From contig JAHLKC010000084.1 of assembly GCA_025449115.1 (NCBI GenBank), positions 1 through 64,000 on the forward strand: a DNA stretch of 64,000 nucleotides, written 5' to 3'. Origin of the DNA: Chytridium lagenaria. Its lineage: Eukaryota; Chytridiomycota; Chytridiomycetes; Chytridiales; Chytridiaceae. The position numbers and the translations under genes are program-made. The notes beneath the pieces were generated by a model. The model was not told the DNA's origin and made no database searches. It worked only from the letters and a program-made list of their open reading frames with translations. Of this stretch, positions 33,975 through 44,664 are shown piece by piece. Positions within the stretch are counted from its first letter, which is position 1. Every line of letters begins with the position of its first letter.

Positions 33975-35280
33975 TTATAGTTTAGCGCCGGACGGCCCCC
34001 TCTTAACGACCCTCAAATTTGTGATGCCAGCAACAGCTCCGACCTCGCCCCTTTTCGCCCCCGCTTCTTCGTTCTTCTTTTTTGCTTCATCCAAATCTCT
34101 TGAAATAATGACGCGGTGCCTCGCTCCGCTGTTTCCCAATCCTTTTGATTCCGCTGTAGAGTGCAACTCGTCGCCGGGGAGCGCCATGGCTGGAATACCG
34201 CCTTCCTCTGAACTTTCATGGTGAAGAATGGGCTCGGGTAAGAACGCTTCAACAGTGCGCGAGATCATAGGAATGTCCGATGGTGCAGTTGTGCGAAGAT
34301 GAGTAGGCAAGTGGGCGTCGAGGGTTATGAGATTCATCTGCATTAGCTCAAGAAGGGTCAAGTATTGAGGGGGAAACAGGCGGATTACTAGGTAAAGGTA
34401 AAAAGCAGGAGTAATTTAGTAGTGCATTAGTGCAGCTGAATGAGATAGGGGTGAAGGAAAAAAATATTTTCAGTGATTATACCTCCTTTTGAAAAGGCGT
34501 CAAGAGCATCCTTAGGGGTCATCCATTCCAAAAAAAGAGTCTCCTGGCCATCAGCCGAAACAAGAGCTTTGGCTAAGTCTTTGTCGCCACCAACATACTC
34601 TGGGAGCACGGTAAGGAAGAATTGTGTATCAAAGCGCTTCTTTTCAATTTCCGGAGTGATCCAATGTGCCCAATGGATGAGTTTTGGGAGATTTGGAATA
34701 GTGTTAAAAGTTTTACACAATTTAGGAAAGGCTTTTGCGTCATTGTGGACCTGTAAAGCACGAAGAATAAGTTCAGTATAAAGCCTCAACAATGTCATGC
34801 TTACCATTTCTCTCCATTGAGTTGCCTCTGAATGTGACCATGAAGGTGATGGTTTCAAAAGAGCAATTCCGCATTCTTCAAACGTCTGCAAGGCCTCCAT
34901 GTTAGCAACAATGAGAGAAATGTTTCTCGCACCTCTCGGACAGCAGCAACAGCATATGAAAGAATGTCCTTTTGGGAAGAGCTGATCGGCGCGTTAGCAA
35001 TAGAAGAATACCAAAAAACGAACGTTTGCTGGGAGGTAGTGTCTTTGAGAATTGTGCCCCATTCTGGGTTAGAGTCGGCCGCATCTACAGCACCGCCCGG
35101 AAACACATGGAGAGATCCAAAGAGCCCTCTCGCATTCCTAACAAATAATCATTGAGCAGATTATAAACTAAGAGAGTCTAACCGTTTCATTAAAAGAATT
35201 TTAAAATCTGACTCCCCCTTTCGACGTTCATTTAACGGTATGGGTGCGCAAATGAGAAGAGATGCAGCCGGACGGATCAT
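33975..35280 (-). CDS. NUDT19-like Nudix hydrolase with C-terminal AKL
   Basis: Predicted to hydrolyse a nucleoside diphosphate derivative; the mammalian relative NUDT19 acts on CoA and acyl-CoA in peroxisomes. Exon 1 (35280-35183) encodes MIRPAASLLICAPIPL and ends in LLMKR. Exon 2 (from 35137) has LHVFPGGAVDAAD, the start of the Nudix box. After a long insertion typical of NUDT19, SYAVAAVRE joins across a 47-base intron to TFEECGIALL, completing the REx2EExG core. Later come WAHWITPEIEKKRFDTQFFL and WMTPKDALDAF. The last exon (34361-33975) has MALPGDELH and ends SGAKL. AKL fits the peroxisomal PTS1 consensus. All key Nudix residues appear present. Confidence 0.85.
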
Positions 35281-35890
35281 TTTGGTTGAAATATGAGATA
35301 TATTGGTGTGAAGTGCTAACGGAGCTGCGAAGTCGTGCTGCAAGTCGTTTAGATATATTGCAGGTTTTTTGTTCTCTTCAGGATCCACTGTGCGATGTTG
35401 ATGTTCGGTGCTCACCTCGGCAAGTTGACCCAAATAGCATGACCTGTTGAGGTTGTCAATACCGAGTCAAAAACGCATGACTGTGAGTTTGGCCGAAGGT
35501 GTGATGTTGTTCAAACCTACAACAAATCACATCTTTTCATGCGTGCGCGAAGATTTCATCACCATAGGGAGACCCGTGTTGCGAAGGGGTATTTTACAGC
35601 AGAGTCCTCTACATCCTTGTCGTATTATAATAATTATTAAATTGTTCAGACCACCTTTTTTCGGTCATTAACACTCACATCTGCGGTCTCCTTTACCTAC
35701 AACTATCACAAACTATATACGCATTCCCTGCCGTATCCAGAATCACCTCTTCATACCAAAAAATCAATCGCCTTTATCCGCTGCTGCATCGACTGGATTC
35801 GCTTTGTCGCTGCGATTGAGAAGGTCCGATGGGTCAAGCTGTATGAGATCAACTAGGAATATGAACGGAAAGAGCAGGTTGGCTCACACA
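35281..35890. other. Intergenic upstream of the Nudix gene
   Basis: Contains the promoter of the minus-strand Nudix gene in its left part. Short frames occur but none has recognisable features. Confidence 0.4.
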
Positions 35891-36798
35891 TCAAATGTTT
35901 ATTTTATCCGCGTTAATGCATGTATATGACGATCGCGTACCTGCATTTTTTTGTGTGCAATCAATAGTACCTCTGACTTCGTTTTGCTTATATAGCGCTG
36001 GGAATTTGCGGACAAGACTACGAGAGAGGGATCCGTCGATGGCTAGTCCCATTTGTACCAGCTCAGCTTTTTGCTCATGAATGTTTCCTTTGCAATCACA
36101 ACTGTGGCCATTTTTCCCATTATGGAAGGTCCAGGGGGGTCCGAGGTAGATCCTAAACAATTTAAGCGTCCTCTTGCTGCTGTTGTTTTGAAACTGCCAG
36201 CTGGTAGGAAAGGTGGATTACGTTCCTTTGCCTGATGCTTTTTTTAAGGATTGATTGTTAAAGTGAATCGCGGCTATCAAAGATTTAAAGGAGTGGCTAT
36301 TTAAATTCCTTTTAAGGCTGTTGCGAAATGTTTGCTTACTGGCTTCGCCCAATAAAAGGATATCCGCGAATCTCCCTTTATAGTCATCGACCCTGGACTG
36401 TCCGATGCCAACATGCAGCTGGTATGCTACCTGAGTATAAATTTAATTTCCTTATTCTTACGTGACTTACGGACCGCAAATTGCTAGTTTCGTTCCTTTT
36501 TATGACAAATACAAGGATAATATTACAACATGTTCTTGGCCAACTCCTGGCCCTCGAAAAAGTGCGTGAGATGAGCATCGATGGCATATCCTTCTGCGAC
36601 AGATCCTTCATTGCGTCAGAACATTCTAACTTCTTTTCCCAGCTCTGCAAAAATAAACCCGCCTTGCACAAGAATATAAAAAAGGCTGTCTATCAGTGTA
36701 AGAAGTCGTTCAAGAACCTCAGTAGGCTCAAGCTCGAGAGTTACATTTTCGACTTCAGGTGCGTCCAAATCAATCAAAGGGGCATCTAAAACGCGCAT
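35891..36798 (-). CDS. Possible unrecognised gene, weakly supported
   Basis: From the ATG at 36798 a frame reads MRVLDAPLIDLDAPEVENVT and LLTLIDSLFYILVQGG before a frame change near 36620. Further along the strand, 36160-35891 reads FRIYLGPPWTFHNGKNGHS and LVQMGLAIDGSLSRSLVRKF. Short GT..AG introns could connect these, and the segments have the look of coding DNA (acidic, mixed composition), but I recognise no family. It may be one broken gene or two. Confidence 0.3.
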
Positions 36799-36964
36799 CA
36801 GCAACCAGATTTATACTTATGAGAGCAGGCTGTAATTACAATTTTAAAAAAGTACAATCCCCAAATTAGATTATCAGCCATCAAATTCGTTGCGAGTGCA
36901 GCAGCAACACGATTACTCACAACATCCCAGTATTGAAACCCAGCTGTGGGATGTCGAACGTGTA

Positions 36965-38223
36965 ATGCAGGTCAGTGTGGGCAGTGACCGTTTCAATTGA
37001 GCGCTTTTTATAGATCAGAGGGAATATAAGCCTGTGCGATTTACCCACAGAACTTCTTCTGAATTACGTATACTTTGGAGGCATTCCAGTCCTCATTCGG
37101 CTCTCCGCAACATGCCGTTACCTTCGCCGTTCTTTATGGCAGTCTTCTCATATAACCTCCACTGCCATTCTCTCCCAACATGGTTGGAATGCCATCGAAG
37201 CCCTACAATATCTCGTTAACCGAACCACAAACTATTTCAAATTCAAGAAAGGGCATCCGCTTGGTGGGGAGTTTGAGGCCGATATCGTCCGCACCCTTCT
37301 CGGGAATCGTCGTTTCAAGGGTGATCCTATCAACGAGATCCTTTTTCCAAGCCGTCAGCAACAAGGACTTAGTTATAGCAACATTGCTTGTGGAAGCTGG
37401 CGCTGACGTTGACTTTGTTAAAAATAAGATGCCTCTTATTAGGCTCGCCTGTCGCTTGGTCAAAAGAGTCGACGATCCTGGTCTCAATGTTGCTCGAATG
37501 TTGCTTGCGCGTGGCGGCACCGTCAACCATTTGGGTAATCTCAAAGGATTCTGGGATGGTGTATGGCAAAACCACATTGTCAAGGTGCAGTTTCTAGTTG
37601 ATGCTGGAATCGACGTAAATGCTGTCGATATAGGGGACCCTTTAGAACCCACGGCTCTCATACAGGCATGCCGTCGAGATTTCATGGAATTGGCAACAAT
37701 TCTTCTTGATGCAGGTGCTGATCCAAACTACGGACCTGGCTTTCCGCTTTGCTATGTGGCGAGAAATGGGAACCGAGAACTATTCGATCTTCTTTTTTCA
37801 AGAGGTGCCGACATCAAGATCATACCACCGCATGATCATTATAATAAGGGGCCGGTCCCAGAATTATGTGGATCTCGAAGTACTGGCGCTACTGAAGAGT
37901 TTTTGAAGTTTTTGCTTGACAGCGGATGCCCGTATGACGGCGAGGAGGGGGATCGTGCTCTTTTTCGTGCAGCGATTTATAACAAGACGGGACATTTAAG
38001 ACTCCTTCTGGAGAGAGGGGCAGAGGCTGGCCATAGAACTTTGCTGGGTCTAAAAGGAGCTTGCGAGGAGGGTCATTCTGAAGTTGTGGAGATGCTGCTG
38101 GAAGCTGGAGTGAGATTAGGCCCACTTACTTTTTGGAACAATAGTGTTTATGAAGGATTGCTGAATATTGGGAGAGATGATTTGGTGGTGAGGGTAAAGA
38201 AAACGGTTGAAGCCATACAATAA
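36965..38223 (+). CDS. F-box and ankyrin-repeat protein
   Basis: Probably an SCF ubiquitin-ligase receptor. The main exon starts at 37014 and has an F-box-like block: LCDLPTELLLNYVYFGGIPV, then LIRLSATCRYLRRSLWQSS. A plausible start is a two-codon first exon (ATG CAG at 36965-36970), spliced across a 43-base GT..AG intron. From about 37350 the frame shifts by one at a TTTTT run and continues as ankyrin repeats. Examples are IATLLVEAGADVDF, ARMLLARGGTVNHL, VQFLVDAGIDVNAVD, ATILLDAGADPNY, FDLLFSRGADI and VEMLLEAGVRLG, ending EAIQ at 38223. The shift joins two otherwise continuous domains, so I regard this as one gene. The substrate is unknown. Confidence 0.72.
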
Positions 38224-38694
38224 CACACCATGGTTACACCTCACCTCTGCGGTGATTATAAGCAACACCACTTCTCCGATCACCCAAGACCTATACCACC
38301 AATACTTTATTTTTATCTGCACTGTCTCGTCTCTTAATTTCCTCCAACTCCTTTTACTTTATGATGCCCTCCAACTAATACTTGCAAATAAAAGACTCAC
38401 CCGAAGCAACCCTTACGCTACGCTTTAACTTTTTTTTTTGAATGACAAATGTCTATTAAAATGCATTTATTACAATTCCATCGATAATACATAAATAGTC
38501 CACAATACGTAATCGAAAATAATGAGCTTGGTTAAACACGCTCGGATAATCAAAACACGTGTAAAATATGTCACCAACCAGCATCCTTCTCGAGCTATTT
38601 CATACTCAAAAATGTGGCAACGTCATATTCAACGCAAACCACGAAATCATTATGCAGTTGATCAATGGGGTATCTCATCAACTCTGCGGAGTGT
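38224..38694. other. Convergent intergenic region
   Basis: Lies between the 3' ends of the F-box-ankyrin gene and the CxxHx4CxxC gene. AT-rich, with a T run near 38429. No gene supported. Confidence 0.45.
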
Positions 38695-39933
38695 CTATTT
38701 TTTTAATGTAAGCACCTCCCCATAAATCTCCTCGTCCATCCCTGCACCACAAATGACACTTTCTAAGTTTCGCGCATCAGACCGTAGGTTGATGACTGTC
38801 CCAGCGTCAAGAAGTCCTTTTCCAAGTTGAGTACCATCAGGCTTGCATTGTCTTTTCATCTCGCTTTCATACGTCATCTCTTCGTTGCAGTCTGTAAAGT
38901 CGATACCGCAAACATGGCAGAACTGTTGCAGGTGTTGCGAGCAGACAAAGACGATGACACCGTTCCTTTTGATTTTTCGGGTATGACCATCATCGTCGTC
39001 ATCACAGTCGTCGAAACTTTCAGGCGTCTTGCCATCGTCACTGTCAGAGTAATTAAAGCCAATCCCATAGTCACATAGCTCGAGATGGGTAGAAAGAACA
39101 TCCATGTCCACTTCCCCATCATCCATCATGCTTAAAAGCTCTTCGGTATGTTGCGCCGGATTTGATCGAGCAAAACCCGTCCTTGCAACAGGTGCTGGTG
39201 TCTGGGGGGTCAAGCCGACAGAGTCTGGCTTAACTTCAACGCAGTAGCCCAACCGGTGCACTACTGGTTCTACTTCTGCCTCAAAGTCAACCTCAGAGTC
39301 TGTATCATATAATGGCTGGGGCATAGCCACCCGGCAACCAACAGCCCTGTGAACAAGAGGTTGTTCCAATTCTGTCCCAGGCGTCGCCACGCAATAACCT
39401 GTCCTGCCTACTGGGTTTTGCTGAGTCTTGCTTATCTTCGATTTCGCCTCAGCTTCTTTTTCTTGATTGATCTCAATAAAGGCAACGCAACAGCTATGAC
39501 AGGTTTCGAGGTGATGCGCTTTGCAGACGATAAAGTCAGCGCCATTCTGTTCAAAAGTCAGGATATTGTTCTTGTCCACTGGCAAAGGTGAGTTTACAGG
39601 TTGAACGACTGGCCTACTTCGTTTTTTGTCATTGTCCGTCGACGGCGCAGGGGGTGCCGTTACATTCAACTTTCCTTGGCTCTTTGATCCAACTGATGTT
39701 GCAGATTGAGGTGTCGGGGTAATTCGTGCGGGTTCCGCTGTCAGAGATGATACTGCAAGTTGCTTGGATTTTGGCCGGCGTCTTCGGGATTTCTTATGCT
39801 GCTCCAAAGCCTTTCCTTGCTCATGCAAAAAATCGTTGGCCATGACGTAGTTCCCGCTAGAATCTTTCACTCTTAAACGACTATGCCAAGCTGAGGCAGC
39901 GGCATGCAACAACGTCTTGGTTTTCTTGCCCAT
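38695..39933 (-). CDS. Protein with two CxxHx4CxxC motifs (412 residues, intronless)
   Basis: A single uninterrupted frame from an ATG at 39933. The N-terminus is basic (HKKSRRRRPKSKQ), suggesting nuclear entry. Two copies of an identical metal-binding pattern follow: CKAHHLETCHSC at residues 137-148 and CSQHLQQFCHVC at residues 331-342, each followed by hydrophobic-Asp/Phe residues. Between them are four short repeats resembling R-x-G-Y/F-C/A (GRTGYCVATP, VHRAVGCRVAMP, VHRLGYCVEVKP, ARTGFARSNP) and an acidic block (FDDCDDDDD). The end, GKGLLDAGTVINL...SVICGAG, resembles the post-motif part of the neighbouring genes. Zinc binding is inferred. No named family is recognised. Confidence 0.7.
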   Translation of the reverse strand: MGKKTKTLLHAAASAWHSRLRVKDSSGNYVMANDFLHEQGKALEQHKKSRRRRPKSKQLAVSSLTAEPARITPTPQSATSVGSKSQGKLNVTAPPAPSTDNDKKRSRPVVQPVNSPLPVDKNNILTFEQNGADFIVCKAHHLETCHSCCVAFIEINQEKEAEAKSKISKTQQNPVGRTGYCVATPGTELEQPLVHRAVGCRVAMPQPLYDTDSEVDFEAEVEPVVHRLGYCVEVKPDSVGLTPQTPAPVARTGFARSNPAQHTEELLSMMDDGEVDMDVLSTHLELCDYGIGFNYSDSDDGKTPESFDDCDDDDDGHTRKIKRNGVIVFVCSQHLQQFCHVCGIDFTDCNEEMTYESEMKRQCKPDGTQLGKGLLDAGTVINLRSDARNLESVICGAGMDEEIYGEVLTLKK

Positions 39934-40130
39934 TATAACGTAGACAAAGATGCCATAGGTATAGGAGTTCGCATTATTGTCTTTGCCTGCAGTTTGAATG
40001 ATGCCTCTCGGTCCTCGAAGGCGTCTAGGAATCGGACGTGAGTTCCGACTTCAAGATAGGCGGTTGCCATCAGTACCGTAAAGATCTGAATAGATCGGAG
40101 CTGAGACTTAGATGCATAAAACGGAGCCAA
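39934..40130 (-). pseudogene. Fragment related to the CxxHx4CxxC cluster
   Basis: The frame includes ATAYLEVGTHVRFLDAFEDR, which resembles the GT-x-V segment following the metal motif in the neighbouring genes. The CxxH part is absent here, unless supplied by an unseen exon. It sits directly upstream of the 412-residue gene and may be the end of a broken paralogue. Confidence 0.3.
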
Positions 40131-40246
40131 AAGAAAACAAAAGTACAGCCATCGCTGATATTGGTGAGAGAATCAAACTACTAACTTTATTAGTATGATA
40201 TTGGAGGCGGGCTGAAGCAAGGAGGTCTCTACGATTCCTACTTGAA

Positions 40247-40270
40247 TTTTTTTTTTTTTTTTTTTTTTTT
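40247..40270 (+). repeat. Poly-T run of 24
   Basis: Twenty-four T in a row, followed by three GTTT units. It is the longest homopolymer noticed here. Confidence 0.95.
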
Positions 40271-40346
40271 GTTTGTTTGTTTGAAGCACCCAACGCGAAA
40301 AAAAAACAGAGATTATATTTATATTTTAGTATTTCTGTATAGTTTT

Positions 40347-40760
40347 CTACAAGTTTACAGTTTTAACCCTATGGCATAACCTCGACAAAGTATCATGCAG
40401 CACGGAAACGTTCACAAGAACGAGTCTCATATCATCCACCCTCTCCAAAATATAACCTGGATTCGCCTTCCTTCTGGAAGAATCCTCATCATACGGTATG
40501 AAAACACCGCTAATAAACCCTTCAACTCTACCGCCAGAGTAATCATCACGCGTCTTTACACGCGTCCCCATAACGAAAAGCTCATTCCCAAGGTACTCCC
40601 CATAGGAAAGAAGATATGGCTTCAAATCGACTTGGTCCTGCCGTGACTGGTTTAAAGCGATCAAGTCGAGGTTGCAGTAAGCACATTTTTCGAAGCCATG
40701 AGGCCTACAGTAGGAAGATTCGTGCCGTTGATGAGGAACGTGATCATGGCTGATTGATTG
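40347..40760 (-). CDS. CxxHx4CxxC-motif protein, second member
   Basis: The frame reads HESSYCRPHGFEKCAYCNLD, giving CxxHx4CxxC exactly as in the 412-residue gene. It continues ALNQSRQDQVDLKPYLLSYG and ELFVMGTRVKTRDDYSGG, with RVEGFISGVFIPYDED afterwards. This GTxV...GxIxG stretch may be a small beta-barrel domain shared by the cluster. It ends TVNL at 40347. No ATG is evident in frame; an upstream exon or a frame error near 40740 is likely. Function unknown. Confidence 0.5.
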   Translation of the reverse strand, partial: QSISHDHVPHQRHESSYCRPHGFEKCAYCNLDLIALNQSRQDQVDLKPYLLSYGEYLGNELFVMGTRVKTRDDYSGGRVEGFISGVFIPYDEDSSRRKANPGYILERVDDMRLVLVNVSVLHDTLSRLCHRVKTVNL

Positions 40761-40779
40761 TGGATTCAGGGGGATCGAA

Positions 40780-41130
40780 TTTTGGGACGTCGTCTAGAGA
40801 TATCGAGGATACGTATTTCTGGATCTCTATCCGTCTCCCGCCCCAATGCCCGAATGATGCCCTAATTAGCCTCGGATGTGTCGAATCGTCCTCGTGTGCA
40901 GATTTGGACTTGAGTGCCCGCTTTTAGGAGATCTTTGCCAATGGATCGACCAGCCTCGACGTTGACTGGCACACTTTCATGAATTTGACATCAACATCGC
41001 AGCGGAGACATTGTTGTCGGTAATGGCGTACACAAACAGCGTAGACACCACCGTTTCTGGGGTCCTTTGCCAGTTTGACTCGGCCTGGCCTTTTCTCTTT
41101 CGCTCTTCGAGGCGGCCCTTTTCTGGGCAT
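40780..41130 (-). CDS. CxxHx4CxxC-motif protein, third member
   Basis: An ATG at 41130 gives MPRKGPPRRAKEKRPGRVKL, strongly basic, followed by CVRHYRQQCLRC (CxxHx4CxxC). The frame then shifts near 40960 into IGKDLLKAGTQVQIC, matching GKGLLDAGTVINL of the 412-residue protein, and GIIRALGRETDRDPEIRI. Stops occur beyond. This member is short and perhaps broken. Function unknown. Confidence 0.5.
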
Positions 41131-41444
41131 GATAAATAGTAATTTTTTTTAACACGAAAAAACCTTCTTACAACACTTCCAAGCTTTAAACACTCGCCAA
41201 AAGTCATCACCCACAGACCTCCCTCGAGTCGACTCCAAGGCTCTACTGGTTGATAATTCTCATTTTATCAATTGTTTTGTGAGAACCCATAGCTACAACG
41301 GGGATATAAAACTCGTGTTTTACCAAAAAAAAAACCCACTCACATAATAGATATCATATCCCAAACCACATCTTTAATCCTTTTACACCCAACAAATCAA
41401 AAGAAACACAAACTCGGTTACATCCCTCAAATAAACCCTCCCCA
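41131..41444. other. Intergenic
   Basis: About 310 bases between two minus-strand genes, AT-rich with an A run near 41324. It should contain the promoter of the CxxHx4CxxC gene. No gene seen. Confidence 0.45.
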
Positions 41445-43771
41445 TCAATGTATAACCCCAATCTTCAACTCCCCATCAGCATCTCCCACCACAATCCCCC
41501 TCGTCTTTGTCCAAGCCCCTCCCCCATACTCACTCCAAAACACCGCCCGATGCTGAAACGACATAAAATTAATCCACACCGTCAAACACCCCGCCGGCAC
41601 AACCACCCCCATCCACATCCAAAACCACGACGGCTGCGTAGGAACGTCCGGAGTTCTCCAATACAACGTCGACTTGATCACAGGGACAAAAGTATCGGGT
41701 ATAGGAATGGTAGGGGAATCCGACAACGCGATACGTTCATCATCTTCCAAAGCAGGAGGTGGGACGGTCCCAAATGTTTCATTCAAGCCACTCCTATTCA
41801 CAGCGTTCAAATCATCAAAAGCGCTCGGAAATAACTCTAGAACCCTTTCGGTAACGTTCCCAACGTCCCCACCTCCAGCTCTCATCCCCACATTCACTCC
41901 TCCCAAAAAAGCCGTCCCCCACCAAAACACCAGAATCACAATCACCGGCGAAAACACCTGTCCAAGCCTCCAACATAACCCAGACCTGCCCCCCGTGACA
42001 ATATGTCCTTCATCCTCATGTTCAGGTGGTGGGGCGTTCTTCAAAGTCTCATCGGCGACGGCTATCTTTTGTTGAAGCTCCCAATGTAACACGCCCCATC
42101 GGACTCGATGACAGACGGAAAACGCCCACCAACAAAAGATAGGACCCCATCGAGGTCCACCCAGGATCCAGCTCCCCCAGAACGATCCTCGGATGGTTTT
42201 ACGAAGGATTTTAGGGGGTGAAGGTGTAGATGATGTAAAGGTGTGATTGATAAAGGGGGGGAAAGTTTCGTTGAGTAATAGAGGGATGGAGTAGGGGTTG
42301 TGAAATAACGACAATGAATCGTCGGATCTGGATGGACATGGGGTTGGCGAGGTGGAATTTGATGAGCATGCAGGTCGGTTTGTAAGGAGAGAAAGGGAGA
42401 CGATTTCAGAGGCGACGGTGGCAGAGATGGTGGTGGTGGAAAGGGTGACGGCGACGGCAGAGACGATATAATTTTGCAGTCCTTTCATAATTCTCGTAAC
42501 GGCGGGACTCCCCGAAGCTAACTCAGCGGTAACCGATTCAATAGTATGATTAAGACGCGGAATGGAGACAGACGAAAGGTTTGGGTTGATGTAATCAGAG
42601 GGGATGAGATAAAGCGGTAGAAAGACGGCGCCATTGACGAGATACAGGAGATGGAGAGTTGCGAAACGTTCAAGGGTTCCAGCGAGTCTGTCTGGCCATA
42701 ATCGACCAGTGAGATGGATGGCGTAATAAGCATATTGGATAATGTAGGTGAGGTGGAGGAAGGATGTTGGGGGTCTTGTCGCGCACATGCCGATGAGAGC
42801 GAGTGGGGAGGTGTTGGAGGGGATGATGAGCCAGAGAAGCCAGCGGAGAGGGAAAAGGATGATGGAGAGGAGGGGATGGATGAACCAGCGGTATATTGTA
42901 AAAGAGTCAAAGAGGGAGAGGTAGGTGGAGATGGAGATGAGCGGGGGTTGGTTTGGGAGAGTTGGACAAGTTGCAGCGCGGACGTAGGAGACGTAAAGGA
43001 GGTATAAGTCGATGACGAGACCGATGAGAGCATAAGAGAATTGGCTTTTTCATTCAAAGGTTAGAAAACGGCGGGTTTTTTGAAAGGAGGTGATCGTAAA
43101 CTTACAGATCAATCATGACGTGTTCAGTGAATCTCAGAAACTCGTCGCGGTCAACAGCATCCATCGGTTTTGTCCGCTCCCACCATTTAAAATCGGATTT
43201 GCCCGTCTTTGGATTCCGTGTAGAGATCTTGACTAAAACCATTCGTCAGCATCCCCCATGCATGCACCTAAGCGAGAATCCTTACCGTAAAGCTGATACA
43301 TCCCCTTCTCCCACCACGTTAACGCATCGTCCGCTTTCGCATCTCCATCCGCCGCGGTCTCCCCCGCATCCCTCTTTTCATTCTCCTCCCCATCCATCTT
43401 TCCATCGTCACCCCCAGCATCCATCGTCTCTTCTCCACCCCCCTGTCCCTTCCCCTCCCCATCCTTTTCAAACCCTTCATCCCCATTCCCATTCTCCCCT
43501 ACATCACATCTCTTCTCCTTCCCCCTCGCCTTCCGACTCCTCAACGCATCATCCTCCTCCTCCAAACTCTCCGCTGAAGTCTGCCGTCGATGTTGACGTC
43601 TCGAATCCGCTGATGCATCCGCGAACGGTGGAGGAGGTGGATGACGACCTGGGGTGGGACGACGGCGTCATCGTCTAAATCGTTGTTATCTTCTCCCCAT
43701 GCTTTGCGGTGTCGGAAGGTGGATGCATCAGGGGATGAGGGGGTGGGGGAGGTGGGGACTTTTGCATCCAT
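41445..43771 (-). CDS. Polytopic membrane protein of unknown function
   Basis: Starts MDAKVPTSPTPSSPDAST at 43771 with an acidic, Gly/Glu/Asp-rich cytoplasmic region (DGKMDGEENEKRDAGE). Next comes a conserved-looking amphipathic segment (WWERTKPMDAVDRDEFLRF) before the first membrane helix. Hydrophobic helices follow: LVIDLYLLYVSYV, FIHPLLSIILFPLRWLLWL, LQNYIVSAVAVTLSTT, VFSPVIVILVFWWGTAFLGG and WMWMGVVVPAGCLTVWINF. The longest unbroken frame (42788-41445, 447 codons) has NxT/S sites such as NHTF and NETF, consistent with loops in the secretory pathway. Two frame changes are evident, near 43560 and 42800-43000. No family recognised. Confidence 0.6.
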
Positions 43772-44664
43772 CGTTTGATGATGGAAGAAAACGGAAAAGC
43801 AGCAAGAGGAGAAGAAGACTCTTGTAATTTTTTTTAATTGGGATTTTTTTTTTTTTTTTTTGGGATGCATGAGTGGACAGCGCGTGATTATGATAAACGG
43901 TGATCCTCATGGACTCATCCCGGTTCTGCACTTACTGGTTGTCGACGACACTCACTTTTAACTAGTGTCAACCTCATAAACATGAAGGAAGCTTCCTGAC
44001 ACAGATGACGTAGATGACCACCACCATGTCGCCATGAAGACCTGGACGACGTATTCGATTCCACCAAAAATACACGAGACCCAAACACAAGGTGTAAAAG
44101 GAACCAGCCATTTAGTACTTGGGAATTTCAGAGACAAACAAACGAAAAAAAAAAAGGAACCGCAAAAAAACACCAGCGCAACCGAAAAATGAGAGCATAG
44201 GGTAAACGTCCACAAAACGATATAAAAAGGAAAGTGTAAAACAAACATCCATGAATAAAAAAAGGCGTTACTCTTTTCTTAATAATCTTGGTACGGGTTT
44301 TAAAAAAAAAATAACACACAAAAAGTCTAGTTGAGAAGGAAAGAGAAACGGGACCGATAAAAAAAGGAACCGACATGTTTTTAGTGAGACAAAAAAAAAA
44401 AAAAAACTTTCATTTAAAAAGTCGGGCATGGAACCAAAAGAGTAACCGGTTATGTTAAAAACAAGGTGAAATGGGGTAGAGGTTGTGGAGGAAAGAAGAG
44501 ACCACAGAGGAAAAAGAGGAACTGAGATCGAACGAGAGTTGTTGGAGAAAGAAATATAACATTTCACAGTATCAAAAGATAGAAAAAAATACAACGGGTT
44601 GACAGGGTAGGGGGGGATGCTTTAAACGTTAATCAGGGAAATGGACAACGGGGGGATACTGGAT
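43772..44664. other. Intergenic, A-rich
   Basis: About 890 bases of A-rich sequence with several A runs (44143-44155, 44390-44406). It lies upstream of the membrane-protein gene and downstream of the GPI-protein gene. No gene seen. Confidence 0.5.

Noticed and set aside
40247..40270. Poly-T as the tail of a retroposed gene
   Set aside because: No target-site duplication or processed coding sequence found next to it.
44128..44594. Hydrophobic minus-strand frames that look like membrane proteins
   Set aside because: They are Phe/Ser/Leu-rich translations of A-rich plus-strand DNA, with no conserved features.
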